From assembly GCA_036337945.1 (NCBI GenBank), contig JAYZDF010000015.1:6850-70849 (forward strand): a stretch of DNA of 64,000 nt, written 5' to 3'. Positions 1 through 9,821 of the stretch are shown here, in pieces. The notes beneath the pieces are model-generated. The model saw only the letters and a program-made list of their open reading frames with translations, was not told the origin of the DNA and searched no databases. How positions within the stretch are numbered: position 1 is the first letter of the stretch; every line of letters begins with the position of its first letter. The DNA comes from JAYZDF01 sp036337945 (GTDB taxonomy: Bacteria > Myxococcota > Kuafuiibacteriia > Kuafuiibacteriales > Kuafuiibacteriaceae). Position numbers and translations under genes: made by a program.

Positions 1-2533
1 CAATAAAAAAGTCGTTATAAATGAGATCTTGGCCGAAATCGAGTACGACTGATGAACCGTCTATCTGTGGCTTTGCCTGAAATGGAACAACGGAAGCTAA
101 GGTTCGGTTTGGATCAAACGTCTGCGTCGCGAAATCAAGAGCGGGGTTGTTAATCGTCCATGTATATTCACCTTCTAACTTCAGCAGTGCATCTGACGAT
201 GTGATCATCGTCAGCAACTCTTCACGAGCAGCCTTACCAGACTGTGAAAGAAAGGACGAAGGAATCGAAATTCGGTAGGTCGATTGCGGCGCAAGAGAGC
301 TAGATGGGGTGAGCTCAAGGTGTCGACCGTTTACGTTATAGGTCAATTCGATAACACTATCGTTCGCATCTACCAAATTGATCTTTGCGAGGTTTTCGGC
401 AGATGAATCAACGGGATAACTAAAGGTAAGTATGATGGGCTGAGACCGCGGAAAGTTTTGAGCGCTATTGGCGAGATTCGTCGACAAAACAAAAAATTCT
501 CGTGCCGTGATTTCTTGTACATACCGGACAAGAAGGCTTGTCTCGTCGGAAGAAAGAGAAATATTGAGATAATCTAAAGCGCCGGTAACAGCATCTCTCA
601 ACGTTCTCTTCGAGCCGTTTTTATACCACGCGCCGATACGCTCCAGATCAATCAGTGATGGAACATCTGTTTTACCTTCCGTGAAGCCATTTTCGAATGC
701 AATTCGGCTTGTCGAAATTGGGCCCGGATGGCAGCCAGCGCACGAAGCTTTACCCATAAATATGTCTTTTCCTTGACGGCCGAGCTCGGTCAGTTCCCCA
801 TTCCTCTGGGTCCATTGATTTGCAGCTGGAGGCGGCATCAGAGACGCAAGATAATCTCCAAGTCCGACCGCTTCACTTGTTGTTGGCCGAGTGTTCGTTG
901 TTGCGCCACCTACGTAGCCTGAGATCTTTATGCTTCCGACGTACCCGTCCCATCCGATTCTACTGGTTCCTTCCCCCCACCGAATAGGACGCGTGAGTTT
1001 TTGATTCGTGATTGGTCCAGCGTTCCAAATGACTCCATCCGAAAGGCCCTTCACATGACAGCTACTACAGCTACGATTATTCCCCGGCCCATCTCCTGCC
1101 GTGTGAAAGATAGAATAGCCTAACTTTTCTGAATCTGTTCGTGAGTCGTTCAGAGAAAGAGCATGGGTACGTTTTGTGTTATCAGACCCCAGCTGTATTA
1201 GCTCCTTCGCGTTGGAGGCATAAACCCAAGCCTCTCCATTAACGCAGACAACAGCACGAGGCGTATCGATTCCTGTAACTCTATCAATCTCGTTAAGCGT
1301 CTGCTTGTCCAAGACAACAACGCTATTTGAAGACTCCGCCGCAACGTAAATAGAAGAACCGCATAACGCAAAACCGTGAATGTTAGCCGCCGGGCCCGTT
1401 GATGAAGACTGACGAGTTAGGTCAGTTTCATTGAGACGATCTGCCATCCCCACTTCCGTTTTCAGCACGACGAGTTCATGCTGGAAACTTTCAACTGCCG
1501 GATCATTGAGCTGGCCTTCAATATCGTTCGTGGTTGCACTCATCCAAAGTTTCCTCGATTCCGCATCGAAAAAGAGGTGATTAATAGTGGAAGCAACTTC
1601 CAACATGTATCCGATATTTTCCATTAAATTGACATCGATGACCGCAATATCCTTTTCCTCCGCGACATCAGTATCAGGGTATGGGAATTGTTCTGTTTGA
1701 CCGGAGCGATGAGAAGCCACATATAAGCGCGCATTCTCGGCATCCAATGCCATAGCAAGTGGGTCAAATACTGCCGAGACTGTTTTGATTAATACTTCTT
1801 TACTGAGATCAACAATCGCTACCGAACTTGCACCACCTAAGCTCACATAGAGTTTCTTCCGTGCCGGATCCCAAACTAAATTATTGGGCTCGTCACCCAC
1901 CCAGATGGTTTTTTGGAGTCTACCAGATGCCGCATCCACTAAGCCGATGCGGTCATTTGCTTTCTGAGCAACTACCACGAGGTCTAACTCTTCAATAAAC
2001 ACAAGGGCGACCGGCCATGGTCCCACTGTGATCGTCGGCAAAGGGCTACCGTCAGCGATCTTATTTCTTGCAATTTCCGGTGAATACACACCCGCAGTCC
2101 AAAGCTCATCACGAACCTGAACAACCGCAGTCGAAGATGGGTAATAGTTATAATTGTGAAAAGCCTGCTCAGTGTGCGACACCGCCTTTGCTGTCCAAGC
2201 CACGTCCGTATCACCGCCGTCACTTCTCAGATGAAACTCATACGTGCCGGCTACATCGGGAATGAACTCCCAATAGGCATCGTCGAAAAATGGGATGGAT
2301 TGACTTGCATTAGGTTTGGCTGTCAGATTCCAGGTCAGTTTCGCGTCGCGACAATCATCTGAATCAACGAGCCGGGGTAATATTGCGTTGTCTCCAAGAA
2401 CAATCCGATTCGACTGCTCTGGAGTCATCTGGGGAGTTAGGCATTCGTCAACCTCAATGGACGAGCATGCTGCGCCCGCGAGATACAGAAGAAGAACTGA
2501 AGAAAAGTGGCGATATGTCAGGGGTGTATTCAT
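1..2533 (-). CDS. Di-haem cytochrome c / beta-propeller lipoprotein (partial, C-terminus beyond window)
   Basis: An uninterrupted minus-strand frame runs from an ATG at 2533 to the left edge (844 codons), so the end is missing. The N-terminus has a lipobox (LAGAAC), so it is probably an outer-membrane or periplasmic lipoprotein. Residues about 140-480 read like YVTN-type beta-propeller blades (repeated 'VIDL..', 'VVVLDK' strands). Two haem-c motifs follow: CSSCH (residues 489-493) and CAGCH (598-602). That spacing of about 110 residues resembles the di-haem peroxidase/MauG-like superfamily. Near residues 680-780 the sequence resembles a bacterial Ig-like Big_5 domain. The likely role is periplasmic electron transfer or oxidation; the substrate is unknown. 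It has its own upstream region and no operon partner is visible. Confidence 0.8.
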   Translation of the reverse strand, partial: MNTPLTYRHFSSVLLLYLAGAACSSIEVDECLTPQMTPEQSNRIVLGDNAILPRLVDSDDCRDAKLTWNLTAKPNASQSIPFFDDAYWEFIPDVAGTYEFHLRSDGGDTDVAWTAKAVSHTEQAFHNYNYYPSSTAVVQVRDELWTAGVYSPEIARNKIADGSPLPTITVGPWPVALVFIEELDLVVVAQKANDRIGLVDAASGRLQKTIWVGDEPNNLVWDPARKKLYVSLGGASSVAIVDLSKEVLIKTVSAVFDPLAMALDAENARLYVASHRSGQTEQFPYPDTDVAEEKDIAVIDVNLMENIGYMLEVASTINHLFFDAESRKLWMSATTNDIEGQLNDPAVESFQHELVVLKTEVGMADRLNETDLTRQSSSTGPAANIHGFALCGSSIYVAAESSNSVVVLDKQTLNEIDRVTGIDTPRAVVCVNGEAWVYASNAKELIQLGSDNTKRTHALSLNDSRTDSEKLGYSIFHTAGDGPGNNRSCSSCHVKGLSDGVIWNAGPITNQKLTRPIRWGEGTSRIGWDGYVGSIKISGYVGGATTNTRPTTSEAVGLGDYLASLMPPPAANQWTQRNGELTELGRQGKDIFMGKASCAGCHPGPISTSRIAFENGFTEGKTDVPSLIDLERIGAWYKNGSKRTLRDAVTGALDYLNISLSSDETSLLVRYVQEITAREFFVLSTNLANSAQNFPRSQPIILTFSYPVDSSAENLAKINLVDANDSVIELTYNVNGRHLELTPSSSLAPQSTYRISIPSSFLSQSGKAAREELLTMITSSDALLKLEGEYTWTINNPALDFATQTFDPNRTLASVVPFQAKPQIDGSSVVLDFGQDLIYNDFFI

Positions 2534-2586
2534 GAAAATACCTCGAGAGCTCGATTTATTCGCTCGGAAAACCAATACAACCATGC

Positions 2587-2607
2587 TTTGTACAAGTTTC
2601 GTACAAA
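2587..2607. promoter_or_regulatory. Inverted repeat upstream of the di-haem lipoprotein gene
   Basis: TTTGTAC and GTACAAA form a perfect 7-bp inverted repeat with a 7-nt spacer, 54-74 nt upstream of the minus-strand start at 2533. It could be an operator. The rest of the 290-bp gap (2534-2823) shows no other clear element. Confidence 0.3.
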
Positions 2608-2823
2608 TACAATCAAATTCTCGAAGAGAGTATTAGCCCAATAGAATCAATATCTTAACGAAATATCACTTCAAAATTCGGGCGCATATTCCTTCTCAAT
2701 CATGGGGAGTACGTGCCTGAAAACCCGTACATTAAGTTTACAATTCATTCGTGACTTCTCGATAAATTACCGTAGATTCCCTGTTTACGACGGTCTGATT
2801 GCGCTTATGTTAGCAACGTTCAA

Positions 2824-5499
2824 ATGAAGACTGACCTTCTCGCTTTTTCAGAGAGCCCTGCCCAACAGGCGCTCGTGAATCTTGCCCGTTTGACCTGGAA
2901 TCTCAACACATCCGTTGAGTCAGTCCAACGTCTTCAAAAGAATCCACCGAAACTCATTGTTATTGATGACGAATCACTCTTTGTCGACGGACTTTCACTT
3001 GTTAAACAATTTCAAAACTTCGAAGATAGTCCAATACCTTGTCTATTTATCCGTCGAGCGGCTGAATCGATCGACCTAAATATACTTACTCAAATAGGAA
3101 TCCGTTGCCTACTTCATCCAAGAGATTTCAGCGGATTATTCCAACAAATTCAAAAAGAACTTACGCTTCCGGAAACGAAACTTTCAATGACCGTTTCAGA
3201 AGTGATTGCGAGACACGAAGAAAGTTTTGAAGCATTAGACCCAGTCTTACATTCTGGTATCAAATCGTCGGTTCTGGAGCAGTGTATAAGTTTTCTAATC
3301 TTTTCAAAGCCACCTCATGAACGGCAACATGCCTTTCAAGCCTTTGTTGAAAACTCAAGCTCACCTGAGTGTAGAGATATAACAATAAAGTTGTGGTCCA
3401 AAACCCAATCCTTAGACTTCTCCGAAATAACCCAGTTGCTGGGCTACCCCAATCAGTCACTGGACGTAACACTCGGGCTTCTGAGCCAATTGAGAAAGTT
3501 TCAATTGGGACCAGAGAGGCTTTCACAGCTTGAATCTATCTTTAAACAATCCCAGAAAATCATCCAAGCCGACCTGCTAGACCTGATCCTTGGAAACCTA
3601 AGGAAACTAAGTCACGTAAGTCGAACATCGGTATACGAAGAGCTTCAGGGCGGAAGGCACACAACTCAAACAACTTGGTCAAAAATCCAAAGTTTGATTG
3701 CCAATGAATCAGCGCGAAAGACTCAACAAAAAAACAAAACTACAGTCGATGTTCTATTTAACTCCAGCCTTTCGGCAAAAGACCGGATAGGTATACTCGG
3801 AGACATTGGAGATGATCTCGCCAAAGAAGAGTTACAGGCGGCACTCGTTCGTTTACTTTGCGATAAAGATAAATCAGTAGCACTCAACGCACTCACTATT
3901 TTGCTGAGCGAATCGCATTGGACGGTGAAGCTCGCTGAAAGAGTAACTCTAGATCAACAAATCCCAACAGACTTCAGACAAGCAACTCTACTGTCGACAA
4001 TACAAAGGGCGCCCGGTCGTGAACTGCGAAAGCTTGTCGACACACTTATCAGCGATACCTCGTTTCAAAATGAAGCCATCCTCCTCAAAGCGTTACAACT
4101 CACTGGAGATAAGCAACATGAATTTCTCGAAATCATTTGTACTTCGGAAAATTATCCAACGAAATGGCGGTGTTGGAGCCTTCGATATTTGAGCAGCCAA
4201 AACTCATCGAAGGTGAAGCAAATTTGCGAGATTCTTCATAATCAAAGCGAGAGAAACCTTCGCGGCCTGGCGTGGCGAATTTATCTCTCGTCTGCTGAGA
4301 CGCTGCAACAGCTGAACTATGAAAGATTCTCTTCCCAGATTCCGATAGAGCACCTTCAAGATGCGTTAGACGGACTTGCGACTCAAGCAGCTTGGGCAAC
4401 TCATATCCTCTTGCCTCTCGCACAAGATAATAAACAATCGATCCAGGTGAGACAGAGGTCACTTTCACTACTACAGTCTTCAGCGACACCGTTTCTCCGG
4501 GCAAATCAAATCAACGAATTGCGCGAAAGACTGAAGGCACTCAAAAAAGTCTCTGAGCCGCACCATAAACCACCGCCTCTACCCAGAAAGGACGACGAAA
4601 GTTTTGCGAAAACGCAAGAAGCCGAACCTGTTTCAAGTGACTTACAAAACTATATTCCGGGAGCTGACTTTACAAAACCTGCTCCTGCTCGACTACCGTC
4701 TGAAGCTATACAGCCAGTTTCTGAGCACAGTGATGCTTTCAAAATAAGCGCTGAGTCCTCGGACCTTTTCGAAGATATTGAAGCTACGAAGACTCAAGAA
4801 GAGGATGCACATAGAACTGACACCTCTTCTACCGACTACAATCGCTTACTCCACGAAGCCCTTAGCTCTCAAGATCACTTACTGGAAAAGCTAGGTGACC
4901 TCGTAAAACAAACTGAGTGCCCAGACGAAATAAGATGCAAGGCCCTCGAGGCTGCTTTGGCTATCGCACCGCAATCAGAGGATACTCGTCAAATCATCGA
5001 GGTGGCCATACAAAGTGGAAAAACGGAATTGCAGCATCAAGCACTAGCGCCAGACATTCACCAATCTGGCTGGTCTTTAGAAACTCTCAGAAACGCCGTC
5101 TATGATTTAGGTAATGATATTAGCGTGAGAATACGTGCCCTACGTTCACTGCAATCTTCTTCACTGACCAAAGAACAATTTACTGCGGCTTGTGAGCAGT
5201 TATTCTACGACTATGATGGTGAGATTCGACGCTCAGCCCTCGAACTTGTCTTCCCGTCTATTCGATTCGCCCACTCATCAGACGTAGAAAACCAACTCAT
5301 CAATCTAAGTGAGGAACATCCTTCAAGCCGCGCAAGGTGTTCCGCTGCGCTCGCGCTTGGCGCCTTCGGCAAACACAAAGCCTACGAATATTTGAAAAGA
5401 GAAAAAGGAAAGCTATTTAAAAGCAGTGATTTTCGAAAGGCTGCTAATCAATCAATTACCCTTTTACAACAACGCCTCGGAATTAATAGCGACGATTAG
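2824..5499 (+). CDS. HEAT-repeat-like protein with degenerate receiver-like N-terminus
   Basis: An 891-residue protein of unknown function, without signal peptide or membrane segment, so probably cytoplasmic. The first ~120 residues look like a response-regulator receiver fold: a strand ending in an acidic pair (VIDDESLF), a helix, then 'IPCLFIRR' and 'GIRCLLHP' strands. A proper phosphorylation context is not obvious. Most of the remainder is alpha-helical with recurring units such as 'KSVALNALTILLSES' and 'SVRIRALRSLQSS', typical of HEAT/armadillo scaffolds. A Pro/Glu/Ser-rich linker (about 575-670) divides two helical blocks. It is convergent with the RND pump gene. It may be a signalling scaffold; the family is not recognised. 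Confidence 0.8.
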   Translation: MKTDLLAFSESPAQQALVNLARLTWNLNTSVESVQRLQKNPPKLIVIDDESLFVDGLSLVKQFQNFEDSPIPCLFIRRAAESIDLNILTQIGIRCLLHPRDFSGLFQQIQKELTLPETKLSMTVSEVIARHEESFEALDPVLHSGIKSSVLEQCISFLIFSKPPHERQHAFQAFVENSSSPECRDITIKLWSKTQSLDFSEITQLLGYPNQSLDVTLGLLSQLRKFQLGPERLSQLESIFKQSQKIIQADLLDLILGNLRKLSHVSRTSVYEELQGGRHTTQTTWSKIQSLIANESARKTQQKNKTTVDVLFNSSLSAKDRIGILGDIGDDLAKEELQAALVRLLCDKDKSVALNALTILLSESHWTVKLAERVTLDQQIPTDFRQATLLSTIQRAPGRELRKLVDTLISDTSFQNEAILLKALQLTGDKQHEFLEIICTSENYPTKWRCWSLRYLSSQNSSKVKQICEILHNQSERNLRGLAWRIYLSSAETLQQLNYERFSSQIPIEHLQDALDGLATQAAWATHILLPLAQDNKQSIQVRQRSLSLLQSSATPFLRANQINELRERLKALKKVSEPHHKPPPLPRKDDESFAKTQEAEPVSSDLQNYIPGADFTKPAPARLPSEAIQPVSEHSDAFKISAESSDLFEDIEATKTQEEDAHRTDTSSTDYNRLLHEALSSQDHLLEKLGDLVKQTECPDEIRCKALEAALAIAPQSEDTRQIIEVAIQSGKTELQHQALAPDIHQSGWSLETLRNAVYDLGNDISVRIRALRSLQSSSLTKEQFTAACEQLFYDYDGEIRRSALELVFPSIRFAHSSDVENQLINLSEEHPSSRARCSAALALGAFGKHKAYEYLKREKGKLFKSSDFRKAANQSITLLQQRLGINSDD

Positions 5500-5527
5500 T
5501 TGAAGTTGCGGCTTTGCAGTAAGTTAC

Positions 5528-8500
5528 TCAGTTCGCTGGAGCCGCGACGACGGAGGTCGTTTCTTGGCTGGAATCTGAGACAGCCGTAGGCTCTTTTGAA
5601 CCTCGGAAATCATTAAAGATAGAGTAGAGAACGGGCACCATGATCAAAGTGAGAACTGTTGCTACCCCGAGCCCAAAAATAACCGCTACGGCCATCGGAC
5701 CCCACCAAGTCGCACTTTGAGAAGCGGTTATCCACTTGAACGCTCGAAAGTCGAAGGACAAACCGATAGCCATCGGAATGAGACCAAGAATAGTCGTTAT
5801 CGCGGTCAACATCACCGGGCGTAATCGCGTGTACCCAGCTCTAATGATCGCATCTTGAACGGATAAACCTCTTTGTATGAGTTGCTCGATATAGTCCAAC
5901 AACACAATTGCGTTATTAACCACAACCCCAGCCAAGGAAATGACCCCCAGACCTGTCATCATGATACCGAACGGCGTACCGGTGACCATAAGCCCCAAAA
6001 AGACTCCGATAAGCGAAAGCACTACCGTTACCATCACAATTACAGGAATATCGTAGCGATTGAACTGGCTCACGAGCACTATCAGAATCAAAAAGCCAGC
6101 AATGACAAAAGCCCGACCCAAAAATTCTGATGCAGCCTGCTCTTCATCTTGTGCACCGCCAATTCTCGCGCTTACTCCGTCAGGTAGGGTTGTTTTTTGG
6201 TCGAGGAACGCCTGAACAGCCTGACGAACGGAGTTGGGATTTTCGCCTTCTTTTACATTACCGCTTATCGTGACTACGAGGTCTTGGTCTATATGCCTAA
6301 TTGTACCACTCCCGCCAGAAAGCTCCTCGAACGCGACAGACGACAGAGGGACTTGAAAGGTCTTAGGGCTCGTATCAATTCGGCCCGGGATCCGAAGTGC
6401 CAAGACCGCTTGAAGATTGTCACGATATTCGGGCATAAGTTCCACCTTTACATCGTACTCATCCTCTCCATCACGTATACTCGTCGCACTTGTACCAGCA
6501 ATTGCCGTTCTGATGGTGCTTGCGACCCCTTGAGTACTCGCGCCTACCCTTTTGGCTCGAGCACGATCAATTCGTAGTTTCATTTCGGGCCGTCCTACTT
6601 TGTAGTCATGTGAGAGTTCAGCAATACCATCCACATCCTTCAAAAGGCTTCGGCGAAGGGCGACGGCGGCTTCGCCGACCTTGTCGAAGTTGTCTCCGCT
6701 GACCTCTACTGCGACATCCGCCCCAACAGGTGGCCCCATCCGTTCTTTCTCGATTTTTATCTCTGCACCCGGAATGAGAACAAACTGCGCACGTAGTCGA
6801 TCGATGGTTTCGGTCGTCGGCTCAACCCGAATTTTTTCGCCTTCTTTCGCTGTATTTTTATCAGGCAAGAAGTCCACGGTAATACGAGCTTGCTGAGGTG
6901 CAGCTTGAGAACCGGACAACGGATCTCCTCCGCCAGCAATGCCGGTTTCTGCAACGTACACATCTACATTTTCTTGGGCTAATAATAGATTCTCGATTTG
7001 CCGAACCAGTTTATCGGTCGCCTCCAGATCAGTACCGTCTGGAGCACGAAGAGAGATTGTTGCACGATTGGGCTCGGTTTCTGGAAAAAATTCAACACCG
7101 TGGTTCAGAGCTCCGTAAAGAACAAAAGTACCAACGAAAATTACCGCGCCAAGACCTGCAACGAGGTATCGTCGCTTAATCGAAAGTTCTAGCAAGCGAA
7201 CATAAGACTGCATGAAGCTGGACTGCGGATTAATCGGCTTGGTTTCGTCGTCTTCTACCGTTCGCGACGCATCAATTTTTACGTACTTTGAAGTAAGGAC
7301 GGGAAGCACACCAATGGCGACCACCAAACTAGCAATGAGTACAACGATGATGGTTTTGGGCATGTAACCCATGAATTGCCCCATTATTCCGGTCCAGAAA
7401 ACAAGTGGGAGAAAAGCGGCTACCGTTGTTGCCGTACTCGCGATGACCGCAAGAGATACTTCTTCAGTACCTTTCACGGAAGCCTCAACTAAGCCTGCTC
7501 CTCTTTCGGCGTGGCGGTAAATATTTTCGACGATGACAATCGCATTGTCGACCAACATTCCCAAGACCAGAATGAGTGAAAACAACACAATCATGTTCAG
7601 CGTGAAACCTAAAACCGCGAGCACAATCATTCCGAGCAACATAGATGTTGGGATCGCAAAAGCGACAAAAAGACTGTTGCGTACGCCCATTGCAAAAAGG
7701 AGTACCGCAACGACTAGAATCAACGCGGTGATGATTCCGTTTTCGAGTTCGCTCACCATGTCGTTGATCATCTTCGATTGATCTCCAAGGAAACGAAAGC
7801 GAACAGAAGCTGGCCAACTTTTCCCGTTCGCTTTTTCCTGGGTAAGTCTTTTTACACCGTTTACGACCTCAAGAATATTTGAACCAGTCCGCTTACTCAC
7901 TCCAATGGAGAGCGCGGTTTGGCCATTCATGCGGGCGTAAGACTTTCTTTCTTCGTACCCATCAACGACTCTTGCGACATCTCTGAGCAATACAGGTCGG
8001 TCACCTACTCTTTTCAGCGCAACAATCTCTAGATCCTCAGCTGTCTTAAAGTCACCGGGGACACGTAAAAGAAAATTAGCATCGCCACTACGAATATTCC
8101 CGCCTGGGATATTGACGTTCTCGGAGCGGAGAGCGTTCGTAACGTCATCGAGCTTGAGCCCCAATTGCGACAAGCGAAACGGATCAACCTGAACTTTGAT
8201 TTCGCGGTCCCTCGCACCTGTGATGGTAGCATCGAGAACACCCGACAGCTTTCGGTAATCTTCAGATAGTTCGTCGCCAAGTTCCTTGAGTCGATATTCG
8301 GGGATATTTCCAGCCAACGTTACAATGACGACAGGAACATCGCTGAACGATATCTCGCGGACAGAGGGTTCTTCGACATCGGCGGGGAGCTTTGTTTTCG
8401 CACGATTGACCCTGTCTCGAACTTGCTGCAGGGCGTCCTCAATAACGACCTCGGGCTCAAATTCAAGCGTGATGATACTCGCACCCTCCACCGATGATGA

Positions 8501-8740
8501 AGACATCTTTTTGATGTCTTTCAACGATGCAAGTTCGTTTTCGAGAGGAGTGGTCACAAGGCTCTCGATATCCCGCGGTGACACTCCAACGTGAGGTGTT
8601 GAGATCAACACGACGGGAATCTTCACATCCGGCGTTGATTCGCGGGGCAGATACGAAAAGTATACGTAGCCTCCGAAAAGTATGACCATGAAGAGGACCA
8701 GACGAACAACCGCCTGCCGATTGATCAAGCCAAGGATCAT
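5528..8740 (-). CDS. RND efflux pump permease (AcrB/HAE1-like)
   Basis: A 1070-residue inner-membrane proton-driven pump of normal family length. It has an N-terminal TM followed by the periplasmic porter domain, a TM2-6 block with the relay segment 'GMLVDNAIVIVENIY', a second periplasmic domain, and TM8-12 with 'GVVVNNAIVLLDYI'. The relay segment has Asp-Asn where AcrB has Asp-Asp, a form common in broader RND permeases. Its start overlaps the adaptor gene by 4 nt, so the two are translationally coupled. The operon reads TolC-adaptor-pump from 11243 down to 5528. The substrate (drug, bile salt, lipid or metabolite) cannot be read from the sequence. Confidence 0.95.
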   Translation of the reverse strand: MILGLINRQAVVRLVLFMVILFGGYVYFSYLPRESTPDVKIPVVLISTPHVGVSPRDIESLVTTPLENELASLKDIKKMSSSSVEGASIITLEFEPEVVIEDALQQVRDRVNRAKTKLPADVEEPSVREISFSDVPVVIVTLAGNIPEYRLKELGDELSEDYRKLSGVLDATITGARDREIKVQVDPFRLSQLGLKLDDVTNALRSENVNIPGGNIRSGDANFLLRVPGDFKTAEDLEIVALKRVGDRPVLLRDVARVVDGYEERKSYARMNGQTALSIGVSKRTGSNILEVVNGVKRLTQEKANGKSWPASVRFRFLGDQSKMINDMVSELENGIITALILVVAVLLFAMGVRNSLFVAFAIPTSMLLGMIVLAVLGFTLNMIVLFSLILVLGMLVDNAIVIVENIYRHAERGAGLVEASVKGTEEVSLAVIASTATTVAAFLPLVFWTGIMGQFMGYMPKTIIVVLIASLVVAIGVLPVLTSKYVKIDASRTVEDDETKPINPQSSFMQSYVRLLELSIKRRYLVAGLGAVIFVGTFVLYGALNHGVEFFPETEPNRATISLRAPDGTDLEATDKLVRQIENLLLAQENVDVYVAETGIAGGGDPLSGSQAAPQQARITVDFLPDKNTAKEGEKIRVEPTTETIDRLRAQFVLIPGAEIKIEKERMGPPVGADVAVEVSGDNFDKVGEAAVALRRSLLKDVDGIAELSHDYKVGRPEMKLRIDRARAKRVGASTQGVASTIRTAIAGTSATSIRDGEDEYDVKVELMPEYRDNLQAVLALRIPGRIDTSPKTFQVPLSSVAFEELSGGSGTIRHIDQDLVVTISGNVKEGENPNSVRQAVQAFLDQKTTLPDGVSARIGGAQDEEQAASEFLGRAFVIAGFLILIVLVSQFNRYDIPVIVMVTVVLSLIGVFLGLMVTGTPFGIMMTGLGVISLAGVVVNNAIVLLDYIEQLIQRGLSVQDAIIRAGYTRLRPVMLTAITTILGLIPMAIGLSFDFRAFKWITASQSATWWGPMAVAVIFGLGVATVLTLIMVPVLYSIFNDFRGSKEPTAVSDSSQETTSVVAAPAN

Positions 8741-9819
8741 TGGGCTTTATCCCCCTCAAGCTTCACAACAATAACATCGTCCCCGTCGTTGAGTTCTCTA
8801 TGTCCACGAATGATGACTTCGTCGTCTGCCTGGATACCATCAGCTATGATAACTGAATGACCGCGGAGTTTATCGATCTTTAAAGGTCTCCATTTCGCTT
8901 TTTTCTCTTCGACGACAAAAACTCCATTTCCGTCTTTACCTGTCACTAAAGCAAACTGGGGAATCGCAACAGAGCGTTCATTGCTCTTGCTGCTAATTGT
9001 TACGGTTCCTAGCATACCCGGTCTTAGCGCATAGCTTTTGTTGGGCACGTCAATTTCAGCAATAAAGGTCCTCGTTTCAAGGTCAGCTGCCGGTCCAACT
9101 CGGCTCACCTTTGCATCAATTGTAGATGCGCCGCCATCAAGACGAATAAGAGCTGGAACACCTTTCTTGATCCAGCGAATGTCGCGATCGGAAACCGAGA
9201 CCGTAACTTTGACCGAGTCCGTCTTTTCGACCATTATAACCATTTGCCCTGGAGCCAAAACTTCTCCTACTTCCAAGTTGGTACGGCTCACTACACCATT
9301 AAAAGGTGCGCGAATTCTCGAGCGTCGCGCATTTATTGCAGCAAGGCGATGTCCCGCTTGTGCTGTCTTGAGTCGAGCTGATGCCTGAACTTGCCGAGTT
9401 TTCGGCATACTTTCTCCAGCGGTTTTTACGAGTTCCATCTCGTATTGAGCCAGTTCAAGATTGGCTTTCGCTTGAGCTAACTGAGCATCTGCTACATCGC
9501 GATTAACCCAGGCAAGTTCCTGTCCTTTTTTCACTCGGTCGCCTCGCTGCACGAAAAGTTTCTGCACAAAACCACCTGTCGCTGAAGCGAGGCGTGAACG
9601 CCGCGAACTTTCGACTTCTGCCGGCAAACGCAAGGATAAGGTTTGTGACTCTGCGCTCACGGTCATCGTTTCTACCCGAATCGCGTTGGCATTAATACCG
9701 GAACTCAATGCGTCTTTGGGCTTTGCTGCGGACGCATCGTTCGATGGACTTTGGCAGCCAGCGAAGCTCAGCACCGCCAGGGAAATCATCAATACACTTC
9801 TCAGCCTAACCATAAACAC
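8737..9819 (-). CDS. RND periplasmic adaptor (membrane fusion) lipoprotein
   Basis: A 360-residue HlyD/AcrA-type adaptor linking the pump to the outer-membrane channel. Its N-terminus carries a lipobox (LSFAGC), so it is anchored as a lipoprotein. A lipoyl/barrel-sandwich half ('GGFVQKLFVQRGDRVKKGQ') is followed by an alpha-hairpin ('AQLAQAKANLELAQYEMEL'), the second half-motif ('RAPFNGVVSRTNLEVGE') and beta-barrel/membrane-proximal domains. The GTG at 9819 follows GGGAG; an in-frame ATG at 9813 is an alternative start. It begins 2 nt after the TolC stop and overlaps the pump gene by 4 nt. Confidence 0.93.
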   Translation of the reverse strand: MFMVRLRSVLMISLAVLSFAGCQSPSNDASAAKPKDALSSGINANAIRVETMTVSAESQTLSLRLPAEVESSRRSRLASATGGFVQKLFVQRGDRVKKGQELAWVNRDVADAQLAQAKANLELAQYEMELVKTAGESMPKTRQVQASARLKTAQAGHRLAAINARRSRIRAPFNGVVSRTNLEVGEVLAPGQMVIMVEKTDSVKVTVSVSDRDIRWIKKGVPALIRLDGGASTIDAKVSRVGPAADLETRTFIAEIDVPNKSYALRPGMLGTVTISSKSNERSVAIPQFALVTGKDGNGVFVVEEKKAKWRPLKIDKLRGHSVIIADGIQADDEVIIRGHRELNDGDDVIVVKLEGDKAQ

Positions 9820-9821
9820 AC

